A stretch of 8,901 nt of DNA from NCBI GenBank assembly GCA_024643825.1, contig JAHEME010000088.1, forward strand, positions 1 through 8,901, written 5' to 3'. Origin of the DNA: Chloroflexota bacterium (lineage in GTDB: Bacteria > Chloroflexota > Anaerolineae > Aggregatilineales > UBA3940). Positions within the stretch are counted from its first letter, which is position 1; each line of letters opens with the position of its first letter. This document shows, one piece after another, positions 1-6,448 of this stretch. The notes beneath the pieces were generated by a model, which saw nothing but the letters and a program-made list of their open reading frames with translations, did no database searches and had not been told where the DNA came from. The position numbers and the translations under genes were made by a program.

Positions 1-1
1 C

Positions 2-202
2 CGCCACGGGCTGATCCGCCTGCTGGATGGGCTTCCGCTTCGGGTTGCGTACTATACGCGCATCTTCGGCGCATACGATAATCTGATCGTCCGTTTCGGG
101 CCGTTGGGCCGCCTGTTGCGCGGCGTGCTGCAAGCCCTGGAAGCCACCCCCCTGCGCCTGTTCGGGTTGTCTCATGTTCTGGTCATCGAAAAGGTTGCCT
201 GA
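2..202 (+). CDS. C-terminal fragment, probable class I SAM-dependent methyltransferase (5' end outside window)
   Basis: The frame is open from the window edge to a TGA at 200-202 and gives the last 66 residues of a protein. The fragment is rich in Leu and Arg, with the sequence TPLRLFGLSH near residues 49-58 and the end LVIEKVA. A Leu-Ser-His segment followed by a hydrophobic strand and Lys resembles the last strand of class I methyltransferases, but the SAM-binding motifs lie outside the window, so the assignment is by resemblance only. The stop codon shares its last base with the ATG of the next gene, so the two are probably translationally coupled in one operon. That this is a real coding end is fairly sure; the product name is not. 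Confidence 0.5.
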   Translation, partial: RHGLIRLLDGLPLRVAYYTRIFGAYDNLIVRFGPLGRLLRGVLQALEATPLRLFGLSHVLVIEKVA

Positions 203-1023
203 TGGTTGAAAACCACGTTGCTTCTGAGATGCTGGCGACGGCTCGCCAGGCCGCGCTGGCAGCGGGGCAGGTGATCCGCGAGCAGGTGGATCAGCCCCGG
301 ATGGTGGAGGAAAAAGGCCTGCGTGATCTGGTCACAGAAACCGACCGGATCGCACAGAAAGCTGCGCTGGAAGTCATCACCGCACGCTTCCGTGATCACA
401 TCATCCTGGCGGAAGAAGATAGCTCCAACCATTCGGCAGACGACGCCGGGCGTTGGACGATTCCCCCCGGTCTGGTGTGGATGGTTGATCCGTTGGATGG
501 AACCACCAACTTCACCACCGGGCTGCCGTTCTCGTGCGTGTCGATCGGTGTGGCTTCGGATGGCGTCCCCGTCGCCGGAGCGATCTATGACCCATATCGC
601 AATGAGTTATTTACTGCCATGAGGGGGCATGGAGCAACTCTCAATGGGACGGCACTTGAGCCGCTGGCTCCGATCCCGCTGCGGCGGTCGGTCGTTAGCC
701 TGGATTGGGCGCGTGCTCCTCATATTCGCCATCGCGCGTTGAACACCGTGGCGGCTCTTGCGCCGCACAGCCAGACGGTGCGCGCGCTGGGATCGGCGGC
801 GCTGGCGCAGGCTTACGTTGCCTGTGGGAGGGTGCAGTTGTATTTCAACTATGGGCTTCAGCCGTGGGATGTGGCAGCAGGCGCACTTCTGATCACAGAA
901 GTGGGGGGCGCATTGCAAAACCCGGAGGGTAGGCTCTGGGTTCTAGGCGATTCTGCGTTGTTGGCGGGTCATCCCGATCTACTGCAAGAAGCGATCACGT
1001 TTGTAAGGTCAGATACGATATAG
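202..1023 (+). CDS. Inositol monophosphatase family protein (IMPase/SuhB-like)
   Basis: This is a 273-aa cytoplasmic Mg-dependent phosphatase, the usual length for the IMPase family, which hydrolyses inositol-1-phosphate or related sugar and nucleotide phosphates. The metal site is complete: K39 with the DLVTETD segment (42-48), E71-E72 in AEED, the signature DPLDGTTN at 96-103, and the second signature WDVAAG at 222-227 followed by TEVGG. The ATG at 202 is preceded by AAGG at 191-194 with 7-nt spacing and overlaps the upstream stop by one base, which supports this start. The fold is shared by SuhB, histidinol-phosphate phosphatase (HisN type) and CysQ, and the sequence alone does not settle the substrate. 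No sign of damage. Confidence 0.93.
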   Translation: MVENHVASEMLATARQAALAAGQVIREQVDQPRMVEEKGLRDLVTETDRIAQKAALEVITARFRDHIILAEEDSSNHSADDAGRWTIPPGLVWMVDPLDGTTNFTTGLPFSCVSIGVASDGVPVAGAIYDPYRNELFTAMRGHGATLNGTALEPLAPIPLRRSVVSLDWARAPHIRHRALNTVAALAPHSQTVRALGSAALAQAYVACGRVQLYFNYGLQPWDVAAGALLITEVGGALQNPEGRLWVLGDSALLAGHPDLLQEAITFVRSDTI

Positions 1024-1081
1024 TACACTTGTGCTACGGTAGCATTATCCTCGCTCCTCCCGATGCCTGAAGACATCTCCC

Positions 1082-1107
1082 TCCACTCTCCGTTGACGGA
1101 GAGTGGA
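1082..1107 (+). repeat. Perfect 11-bp hairpin with TTGA loop
   Basis: TCCACTCTCCG at 1082-1092 pairs perfectly with CGGAGAGTGGA at 1097-1107 around the tetraloop TTGA. It lies between the IMPase gene and the next gene. The stem is strong enough to end transcription of the upstream operon, but no T-run follows on either strand, so it is not a standard Rho-independent terminator. It could stabilise the 3' end of the upstream message or act in the leader of the downstream one. The rest of 1024-1194 shows no gene. Confidence 0.6.
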
Positions 1108-1194
1108 ACTGACGAACGTAGAGGCTGAGGAGAATGGTGAGGTTAGCGCAGCAATCAACGGCTGCAAAATTCAACCTCAGAGAGGTGAAAACTG

Positions 1195-1626
1195 ATGGCT
1201 GATAGTGAAGAACGCATTCGCATGGCTGAATCGCAGTTTCTTGGGGATGAATCGCTGCGGGGCGATCTGGATGATGCGCTGGCATCCCACCTGCTGGACT
1301 GGGTGGTCCCGGTGGCGCGCCAGATTGCCGAGCAATCGTGGGGGGTGAATGATGACCCGGCAGAAGCGGTTTTTGTGAGCCAGTTGGATGAGCTTCGCCG
1401 CGTGGCGCGTCGCGTTGGCAAGCTAATCGGCGGCCTCTCCCCCGCGTCCGACCCCTCCGAAAGCATCGAACTGTTGGAAAAAATTCTGGGGGGAGCGTCG
1501 CAGGTTCGCGTCTTGAAAGGCGCGCCAGCCCTCAGCAGCGAACGCCTGGCGGCACGTCTTCAGATGCTGCCACCCTCCGATGCTCTGGCTGCACTTTTGT
1601 CCGCACTGGAATCAGGAGACGTGTAA
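1195..1626 (+). CDS. Hypothetical protein, 143 aa, first gene of a two-gene unit
   Basis: I do not recognise this family. The protein is acidic and looks mostly alpha-helical, with no Cys pairs, signal peptide or membrane segment. It contains a stretch that reads as amphipathic helix (DELRRVARRVGKLIGGL, about residues 65-81), a Ser/Pro-rich turn at about 82-90, and a Leu/Ala-rich C-terminal helix pair. The ATG at 1195 has a clear AGAGGTG site at 1181-1187 with 7-nt spacing. Only 2 bp separate its stop from the start of the phospholipase D protein, so the two are probably co-transcribed. Codon use matches the neighbours, which supports a real gene. Confidence 0.75.
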   Translation: MADSEERIRMAESQFLGDESLRGDLDDALASHLLDWVVPVARQIAEQSWGVNDDPAEAVFVSQLDELRRVARRVGKLIGGLSPASDPSESIELLEKILGGASQVRVLKGAPALSSERLAARLQMLPPSDALAALLSALESGDV

Positions 1627-1628
1627 GC

Positions 1629-2819
1629 ATGACAAAGAAAAGAAGTAGCAAATCTTCCACATCGAGAACCCCGATCCTCGTAGTGCTGGCAGTCGTCATA
1701 CTCGCGGTTGTCATTCTTGGTGTGGAGGGCGCGATCCCGGTGATTGAGCAATTATTGGGGATCGATCTTCCCGAACCGCCTATCGCCGATGCAACCTCGG
1801 TTCCGATCGCCGAACCTCCGGTTGTTAATGCTCCTACGGGTGGCTCATCAGCTTTCACCGTCTACTTCACTGATCCGGTGATTCCGTTCGATGATGTCAC
1901 TACGGGCGGGATCGAGAATCATCTGATCGATCTGATCAATAATGCACAGACCTCCATCGTCGGGGCTATGTTTGAATTCGATCTGGAAAATGTCGCCGAA
2001 GCCCTGATCGCCGCCCATAACCGGGGCGTGGATGTGCGTATTGTCTACGACAATGAACACACCGAAGACGATCCGCAGATGCAAGAACTGATCGATGCAG
2101 GCATCCCGGCCACGCCCGATGAGCGAAGCGCATTTATGCACAACAAATTCTTCGTCTTCGATGATCAGATTGTGTGGACTGGATCGTGGAACGTGACGAT
2201 CAACGGTTCGTATCGCAACAACAACAACGCGATTTTCGTTCGTTCGACTCGCCTGGCGCAGAACTATACCGCCGAGTTTGAGGAGATGTTCAACGGTGAG
2301 TTTGGCCCGCGCTCTCCCGCAAACACGCCCAATCCATCCGTGACCATCGACGGCGTTCTGGTGGAAAACTACTTCTCGCCAGAAGATGAGCCTATGCCCA
2401 AGCTCATTGCCCTCGCCAGCAGTGCGCAGTCGTCGATCCACTTTATGGCGTTCTCCTTCACGGATTATGATCTGGCGAAGGCGATGCTGGATCGGGCCGC
2501 TGCGGGGGTGCAGGTCTCCGGTATCTTTGAAAGCACAGGGGCCAACACCGACGCGGCAGAGTGCAATACGCTCCTAGATGCCGGGCTGGATGTTCGCCTC
2601 GATAGCAACCCGCGCACCTTCCATCATAAGGTGATCATCGTGGATGGCTCTGTGGTGGCAATTGGCTCGTTCAACTTCAGCAGTAATGCCGCCGAGTCGA
2701 ATGACGAGAACCTGATCATCGTCCATGATTCCTCGGTGGCGGCCCAGTACGAAGCGGAATTCAACAAGCAGTTGGGTCTGTCACGCCTGCCCGTCGGCGG
2801 GGAGTGCCTGGGTAGCTAA
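1629..2819 (+). CDS. Membrane-anchored phospholipase D-like protein with two HKD motifs
   Basis: A 396-aa protein of the PLD superfamily, which cleaves phosphodiesters in lipids or nucleic acids through a covalent phospho-histidine. Lysines and arginines (residues 3-13) precede a single hydrophobic segment at about 15-32, then a Pro-rich linker to about 75; this is a signal anchor that places the catalytic part outside the membrane. Two complete catalytic motifs are visible: H171-x-K173-x4-D178 followed by GSWN (185-188), and H332-x-K334-x4-D339 followed by GSFN (346-349) and an Asn/Glu-rich tail. Two HKD motifs in one chain form one active site without dimerisation. RBS AGGAG is at 1614-1618, inside the preceding gene. 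Whether the substrate is lipid or DNA cannot be decided from sequence; short two-HKD proteins of this type include secreted nucleases. Confidence 0.9.
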   Translation: MTKKRSSKSSTSRTPILVVLAVVILAVVILGVEGAIPVIEQLLGIDLPEPPIADATSVPIAEPPVVNAPTGGSSAFTVYFTDPVIPFDDVTTGGIENHLIDLINNAQTSIVGAMFEFDLENVAEALIAAHNRGVDVRIVYDNEHTEDDPQMQELIDAGIPATPDERSAFMHNKFFVFDDQIVWTGSWNVTINGSYRNNNNAIFVRSTRLAQNYTAEFEEMFNGEFGPRSPANTPNPSVTIDGVLVENYFSPEDEPMPKLIALASSAQSSIHFMAFSFTDYDLAKAMLDRAAAGVQVSGIFESTGANTDAAECNTLLDAGLDVRLDSNPRTFHHKVIIVDGSVVAIGSFNFSSNAAESNDENLIIVHDSSVAAQYEAEFNKQLGLSRLPVGGECLGS

Positions 2820-2901
2820 GCCTGGAGTGCATTGCCAACGTATTGGACTACAATAGTCGGAGCACTCGACTGTGAATGGTTCATCTTAGGAGAGAGACTC
2901 A

Positions 2902-5592
2902 ATGGACATGCATTTTGTAGATGCACCCAACAATTTCTATCTGGGGGCCGCCGTCAACCCCGAAACAGGCGAGGTGATCGCGGATGCTCCGGTATACTAC
3001 GATGCTCGTGATCTGACCACGCACGGCGTGATACTCGGCATGACAGGCAGCGGCAAGACCGGGTTAGGTGTCACCCTTCTGGAGGAGGCCCTTCTCGATG
3101 GCATCCCCACCATCATCATTGATCCCAAGGGCGATATCACCAACCTGCTGCTGGCCTTTCCCGATCTCACCCCGGAGAACTTCCAGCCGTGGGTCAACCC
3201 GGAAGATGCCACCCGAGCTAACCACACCATAGAAGAGCAGTCGCGCGTGGTCGCCGCCCGCTGGCAGGAGGGTCTGAAGCAGTGGGGGATCACTAACGAG
3301 CGCATCCAGGAATATCGTCGTTCGTCGCGCTACAGCATCTACACCCCCGGCTCCGAAGCTGGGCTGCCGATTAGCATCCTTCAGTCCTTCGCAGCCCCGC
3401 AGGAAGGCTGGGTGGGCAACGAAGAGATGCTGCGCGAACGCATCTCCGGGATGGTCAGCGCACTGCTGGCGCTTGTCGGCGTGAACGCTCAGCCCGTCGA
3501 AGACCGCGAGCACATACTGCTCTCGAACATCTTTGAGTACAACTGGCGCAACGGCGTCGATCTCAGCATCGAGCAGTTGATCCTCCAGGTGCAGCGACCA
3601 CCGTTTGCCAAGCTGGGTGTCTTCGAGATTGACACCCTCTTCCCGGAGAAAGATCGCTTCAAGCTGGCCCAACGATTGAATAACATCATCGCCACGCCCA
3701 GCTTCCAGAACTGGATTCAGGGGGAGCCGCTGCATATCCCCTCGATGCTCTACACGCCAGACGGACAGCCGCGCGCCACAATCTTCTACGTGGCGCATCT
3801 CAACGATGCCGAGCGACAGTTCATCATCACCCTGATCTTGCAGAGCGTCCTTTCATGGATGCGCACGCTCTCCGGTTCGACCAGTCTGCGGGCCGTCGTG
3901 TACATCGACGAAGTTTTCGGCATGTTCCCGCCCTATCCGCGTAATCCGCCCACAAAAGAGCCGATGCTCCGACTCCTCAAACAAGCACGGGCATTTGGGA
4001 TCGGGATGCTGCTGGCGACCCAGAACCCCACCGACCTGGACTACAAGAGTCTGTCGAATGCAGGGACGTGGTTCATTGGCAAGCTGCAAACGGATAATGA
4101 CAAGGCCCGCGTGCTTGAAGGGTTGGACAGCGCGCGCGATGCGACTTCTGCGCTGGACATACGCACTGTGGATAGTGCGCTGGGACGACTCAACCAGCGA
4201 CAGTTCATCATGCACGACATTCATGAGCCGAATACGCCTATCCTGATGCAGACACGGTGGACGATGTCGTTTCTGCGAGGGCCGCTGACGCGCGACCAGA
4301 TCAGCAAGCTGATGGCGAATCAGCGGACGGCGCTGCCCAAAGTCGAGCCGATGCCCGCCTACCTCGCGCCGCCAACTCGCGCTGAGATGGGCAATTCTGG
4401 GTTCGAGGCGACGCCCGATTACCGCGCGCCGTCGATGTCGCCGCCCAGCATGGGGGTTGGCACAGCGCCCCCGCCACCGCCGATGCCCAGTGTGCCCGCC
4501 GCCAAGCCCGCCGCCGAGGAAGCCCCGCCGGGGTTCTCGCCCGTCGAGCCGTCGCTGCCGCGCACGATTCAGCAGTACTATCTGCCGACTGAATACGCGG
4601 TGGAGCAATCGATCAAGAACTGGGAATCGTGGACGGGGCAGGGCGCACTCAACGTGCAGACCAACAAGCGGCTGCTGTATCGGCCCTCGCTGCTGACTCA
4701 GACACAGATTCGCTTCTCGCACACGCAGACCAATACGATGGAAACGCTGTGGTATGCGTTCGTCGTGCCCAACCTGCCGCGATTGGCGTATCTGGAATGG
4801 TCAGAGTATCAGGCGGAGCCGTTCGATCCGCACACGCTCGACCCGAACCCGTTTGCCAGCGCGTTCTACGGCGATGTGCCGCAGACGTTGAGCAGCGGAT
4901 CGGGCTTTAAGGACTTGCAGGATAACCTCGTCGACTGGCTGTATACCAATGCCAAACTGTCGGTGTTCTACAATCCATCTCTGAAGCTGTACAGCGGGAT
5001 CAACGAAGATAAGCGCGACTTCATGGCGCGGGCACAGGCTGCCGCGCGCGAGGGGCGCGATGCCGAGCTAGAGAAGAACGCCGCCGCCTATGACAAGAAG
5101 ATTCAGCGGCTGGAAGACAAGGCGCAGACCAAATCGCTGCGGCTTGACTCGGTGCGCAATGAATCTGAGGCCCGCAAGCGGGAGGAACTGCTGGCAGGTG
5201 GCGAGACCGTCTGGCGGCTGATGAAGGGGCGTTCGTACCAGACGCTCTCGCGCGCCGGGCGACTGCGCCGCTTCACGGCCCAGAGTGAAGACCGGGTTGG
5301 CATCTACGAGCAGGAACTGATGGACATCGCCGATCAGCTAGAGGCCACCGAGCAGGAAATGCAGGAGGCGCTTCAGGGCATCGACGATAAGTGGCGCAAA
5401 ACGCTGCAAGACGTGCAGGAGATGCCGATCACGCCCTACAAGAAGGACATCAGCTTCATCCTGTTTGGCATTGGCTGGGTTCCGTACTGGGATGTGTCGA
5501 TCAACGGCGCGCCCGTGATCCTGCCTGCGTCGTCGTCCGGCATCAGCCAGGCGCAGGATCCGAGCCTGCCGTCGGGGATGAGCTACTATTAG
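2902..5592 (+). CDS. HerA/FtsK-superfamily ATPase (DUF87-like) with C-terminal coiled coil
   Basis: An 896-aa P-loop ATPase. Walker A is GMTGSGKT at 46-53; a HerA-type strand IIIDPKGD follows at 71-78; Walker B is VVYIDE at 332-337; and a LATQNP segment (371-376) matches the glutamine-containing sensor of HerA/VirB4/FtsK motors. The motor core ends near 470. A Pro/Ala-rich linker (about 482-552) leads to an unrecognised region (555-700), a charged coiled coil (about 705-845), and a hydrophobic aromatic segment (about 850-876). Such motors form hexamers and move DNA or protein with ATP. The N-terminal part before Walker A is only 45 residues, too short for the full barrel of archaeal HerA. RBS AGGAGAG is at 2888-2894, 7 nt before the ATG. 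The gap of 82 bp to the PLD gene means joint transcription is possible but not shown. The role is unknown. Confidence 0.88.
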   Translation: MDMHFVDAPNNFYLGAAVNPETGEVIADAPVYYDARDLTTHGVILGMTGSGKTGLGVTLLEEALLDGIPTIIIDPKGDITNLLLAFPDLTPENFQPWVNPEDATRANHTIEEQSRVVAARWQEGLKQWGITNERIQEYRRSSRYSIYTPGSEAGLPISILQSFAAPQEGWVGNEEMLRERISGMVSALLALVGVNAQPVEDREHILLSNIFEYNWRNGVDLSIEQLILQVQRPPFAKLGVFEIDTLFPEKDRFKLAQRLNNIIATPSFQNWIQGEPLHIPSMLYTPDGQPRATIFYVAHLNDAERQFIITLILQSVLSWMRTLSGSTSLRAVVYIDEVFGMFPPYPRNPPTKEPMLRLLKQARAFGIGMLLATQNPTDLDYKSLSNAGTWFIGKLQTDNDKARVLEGLDSARDATSALDIRTVDSALGRLNQRQFIMHDIHEPNTPILMQTRWTMSFLRGPLTRDQISKLMANQRTALPKVEPMPAYLAPPTRAEMGNSGFEATPDYRAPSMSPPSMGVGTAPPPPPMPSVPAAKPAAEEAPPGFSPVEPSLPRTIQQYYLPTEYAVEQSIKNWESWTGQGALNVQTNKRLLYRPSLLTQTQIRFSHTQTNTMETLWYAFVVPNLPRLAYLEWSEYQAEPFDPHTLDPNPFASAFYGDVPQTLSSGSGFKDLQDNLVDWLYTNAKLSVFYNPSLKLYSGINEDKRDFMARAQAAAREGRDAELEKNAAAYDKKIQRLEDKAQTKSLRLDSVRNESEARKREELLAGGETVWRLMKGRSYQTLSRAGRLRRFTAQSEDRVGIYEQELMDIADQLEATEQEMQEALQGIDDKWRKTLQDVQEMPITPYKKDISFILFGIGWVPYWDVSINGAPVILPASSSGISQAQDPSLPSGMSYY

Positions 5593-5605
5593 GTAAGGTG
5601 CAGGT

Positions 5606-5636
5606 TTGACACATAGAAAGCCCCTCTTCCTATACG
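5606..5636 (+). promoter_or_regulatory. Possible hicAB promoter
   Basis: A perfect -35 hexamer TTGACA at 5606-5611 is followed 19 bp later by TATACG (5631-5636), which matches the -10 consensus at four of six bases and lies inside the left arm of the inverted repeat. The spacing is longer than ideal. If used, the transcript would start near 5643, so its leader would carry only the right arm and not the full hairpin. Confidence 0.3.
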
Positions 5637-5675
5637 ACAACGTATCCATCCTGCGCTGTCGTATAGGAAGAGGGG
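5621..5675. repeat. Perfect 19-bp inverted repeat (17-nt loop) between the ATPase gene and hicA
   Basis: The left arm CCCCTCTTCCTATACGACA (5621-5639) is the exact reverse complement of 5657-5675; the loop is 5640-5656. No T-run follows the right arm, so it is not a plain intrinsic terminator, although it may still stop or protect the ATPase transcript. It could equally be an operator for the toxin-antitoxin pair or the trace of a small mobile palindromic element. The symmetry is certain; the role is not. Confidence 0.85.
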
Positions 5676-5718
5676 ACGGCAACTGGAGTTGCTCAGGGGT
5701 GAGGCAAGTTCCAGGCAA

Positions 5719-5994
5719 ATGGCGAAACGTGATAAGCTCCTGAAGCGCATCCAGCAAAATCCAAAGGATGTGTCTTTTGCCGATCTGCGAGGCCTCCTGG
5801 AGCAATTCGGCTTTGAATTGGAGAGAACACGCGGGAGCCACCATTCGTTTCTTCGCCTGGTTGGTGGGAAGAAAACCGTAATTGTGCTACCCTACAAACG
5901 TCCTCTGAAAGAGGTCTATGTTAAAAAGGCGTTGGCGCTAATCGCAGAAATTGTGGCAGATCAGCAAGGCTCTTATGAGGCCGAGGATGGATAA
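5719..5994 (+). CDS. hicA: HicA-family toxin (mRNA interferase)
   Basis: A 91-aa basic protein with the HicA double-stranded-RNA-binding-like fold pattern. An N-terminal helix (KLLKRIQQNP) is followed by FADLRGLLEQFGFELERTRGS, in which G39-S40-H41-H42 carries the catalytic histidine of the family; then a strand KTVIVLPYK and a C-terminal helix. HicA toxins cleave mRNA and are neutralised by the adjacent HicB. I chose the ATG at 5719 because homology-like sequence begins with MAKRDKLLK; an upstream in-frame TTG at 5689 would add ten residues that do not look like the family. The nearest Shine-Dalgarno match, AGGGG/GAGG at 5695-5704, is rather far from this ATG. The last 8 bp overlap the antitoxin gene. 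Confidence 0.85.
   Translation: MAKRDKLLKRIQQNPKDVSFADLRGLLEQFGFELERTRGSHHSFLRLVGGKKTVIVLPYKRPLKEVYVKKALALIAEIVADQQGSYEAEDG
5977..5980 (+). promoter_or_regulatory. Ribosome-binding site inside hicA that sets the hicB start
   Basis: GAGG at 5977-5980 lies 6 nt before the ATG at 5987 and within the last codons of hicA. It favours this ATG over the upstream in-frame candidates at 5951 and 5975, and is consistent with coupled translation of toxin and antitoxin. Confidence 0.5.
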
Positions 5995-6232
5995 GAATCT
6001 CGACTACTATTTATCGCTTCGCTACCCGATTGAGCTTATCCCCGATGAGGATGGAATCTGGTTTGCACAGATTCCGTTGCTTCCCGGCTGCATGACTCAG
6101 GGCGATAGCCGTTCCGAGGCATTGACTATGCTGGATGAAGCTAAGATTCTATGGCTGGAAACGGCGATGGATGCGGGCATCGAAATCGCTGAACCAGACC
6201 CTGTTCTGCTCGATACAGGACACGCAGCCTGA
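5987..6232 (+). CDS. hicB: HicB-family antitoxin, minimal form
   Basis: An 81-aa protein with the HicB (UPF0150) domain: strand YPIELIPDEDG (13-23), strand WFAQIPLLPGC (25-35), then the turn MTQGDSRSEAL and helix TMLDEAKILWLETAMDAG. This partially degraded RNase-H-like fold covers the HicA active site. The gene overlaps hicA by 8 bp, the toxin-first order usual for hicAB. Many HicB proteins continue into a helix-turn-helix or ribbon-helix-helix repressor domain; this one stops about 14 residues after the core (EPDPVLLDTGHAA), so self-repression through its own DNA-binding domain looks unlikely. It may act purely as an inhibitor. Confidence 0.87.
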   Translation: MDKNLDYYLSLRYPIELIPDEDGIWFAQIPLLPGCMTQGDSRSEALTMLDEAKILWLETAMDAGIEIAEPDPVLLDTGHAA

Positions 6233-6237
6233 CTTGA

Positions 6238-6321
6238 GCCGCGTCGTCTTCCGGCATCACGCAGGCGCAGGACCCGAGCTTGCCATCGGAGGCACGATAC
6301 TACTTCACAACTTCGACATGA
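6238..6321 (+). pseudogene. Remnant: diverged second copy of the ATPase gene 3' end
   Basis: Positions 6241-6303 align without gaps to 5527-5589, the last 21 sense codons of the ATPase gene, offset by 714 bp, with 50 of 63 bases identical by my count. Over the first 16 codons 15 residues are identical (ASSSGI-S/T-QAQDPSLPS), and four of the five differing codons are synonymous. The frame opens after an in-frame TGA at 6235-6237 and runs past the original stop position to a TGA at 6319-6321. No start codon or upstream ATPase sequence remains. It is best read as the leftover tail of a paralogous or foreign allele of the ATPase gene, with hicAB occupying the space in front of it. Confidence 0.75.
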
Positions 6322-6412
6322 AAAGAAACTCCCTCTCCATGATGGTTGCACCTTGTATGGGATGAGTGTCCCGGACGCGCAGGTTGCGCTTCCCTACGGG
6401 AGGGGTTGCAGG

Positions 6413-6442
6413 TTGACAAACAAGAACATTTGTTCGTATAAT
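6413..6442 (+). promoter_or_regulatory. Consensus sigma-70-type promoter of the zinc-finger gene
   Basis: The -35 hexamer TTGACA (6413-6418) and -10 hexamer TATAAT (6437-6442) both match the consensus fully, with an 18-bp spacer. Transcription should begin about 7 nt after the -10, at or next to the GTG at 6449, which predicts a leaderless mRNA. It is by far the strongest promoter-like sequence in the window. Confidence 0.85.
6424..6435. promoter_or_regulatory. GAAC-N4-GTTC operator, LexA (SOS-box)-like
   Basis: GAACATTTGTTC at 6424-6435 sits wholly within the promoter spacer, a position where a bound repressor would block RNA polymerase. GAAC-N4-GTTC is the core of the LexA/DinR box known from Firmicutes and Actinobacteria. 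The flanking bases (A before, G after) and one central base deviate from the fuller Bacillus consensus. A different repressor, or the zinc-finger protein itself, could also use this palindrome. Confidence 0.55.
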
Positions 6443-6448
6443 TGACAT

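Noticed and set aside
2832..2854. TTGCCA (2832-2837) and TACAAT (2849-2854) as a promoter for the ATPase gene
   Set aside because: The spacer would be only 11 bp, too short for a sigma-70-type promoter, and no other -35 lies at the right distance.
3064..4722. Large minus-strand open frames of 244 and 289 codons inside the ATPase gene
   Set aside because: The plus frame carries Walker A, Walker B and a coherent domain order. The minus frames are His/Arg-rich mirror frames without recognisable domains, as expected opposite GC-rich coding DNA.
5621..5675. Inverted repeat as a short CRISPR or IS terminal-repeat pair
   Set aside because: Only one pair is present, 17 nt apart, with no spacer array and no transposase between or next to the arms.
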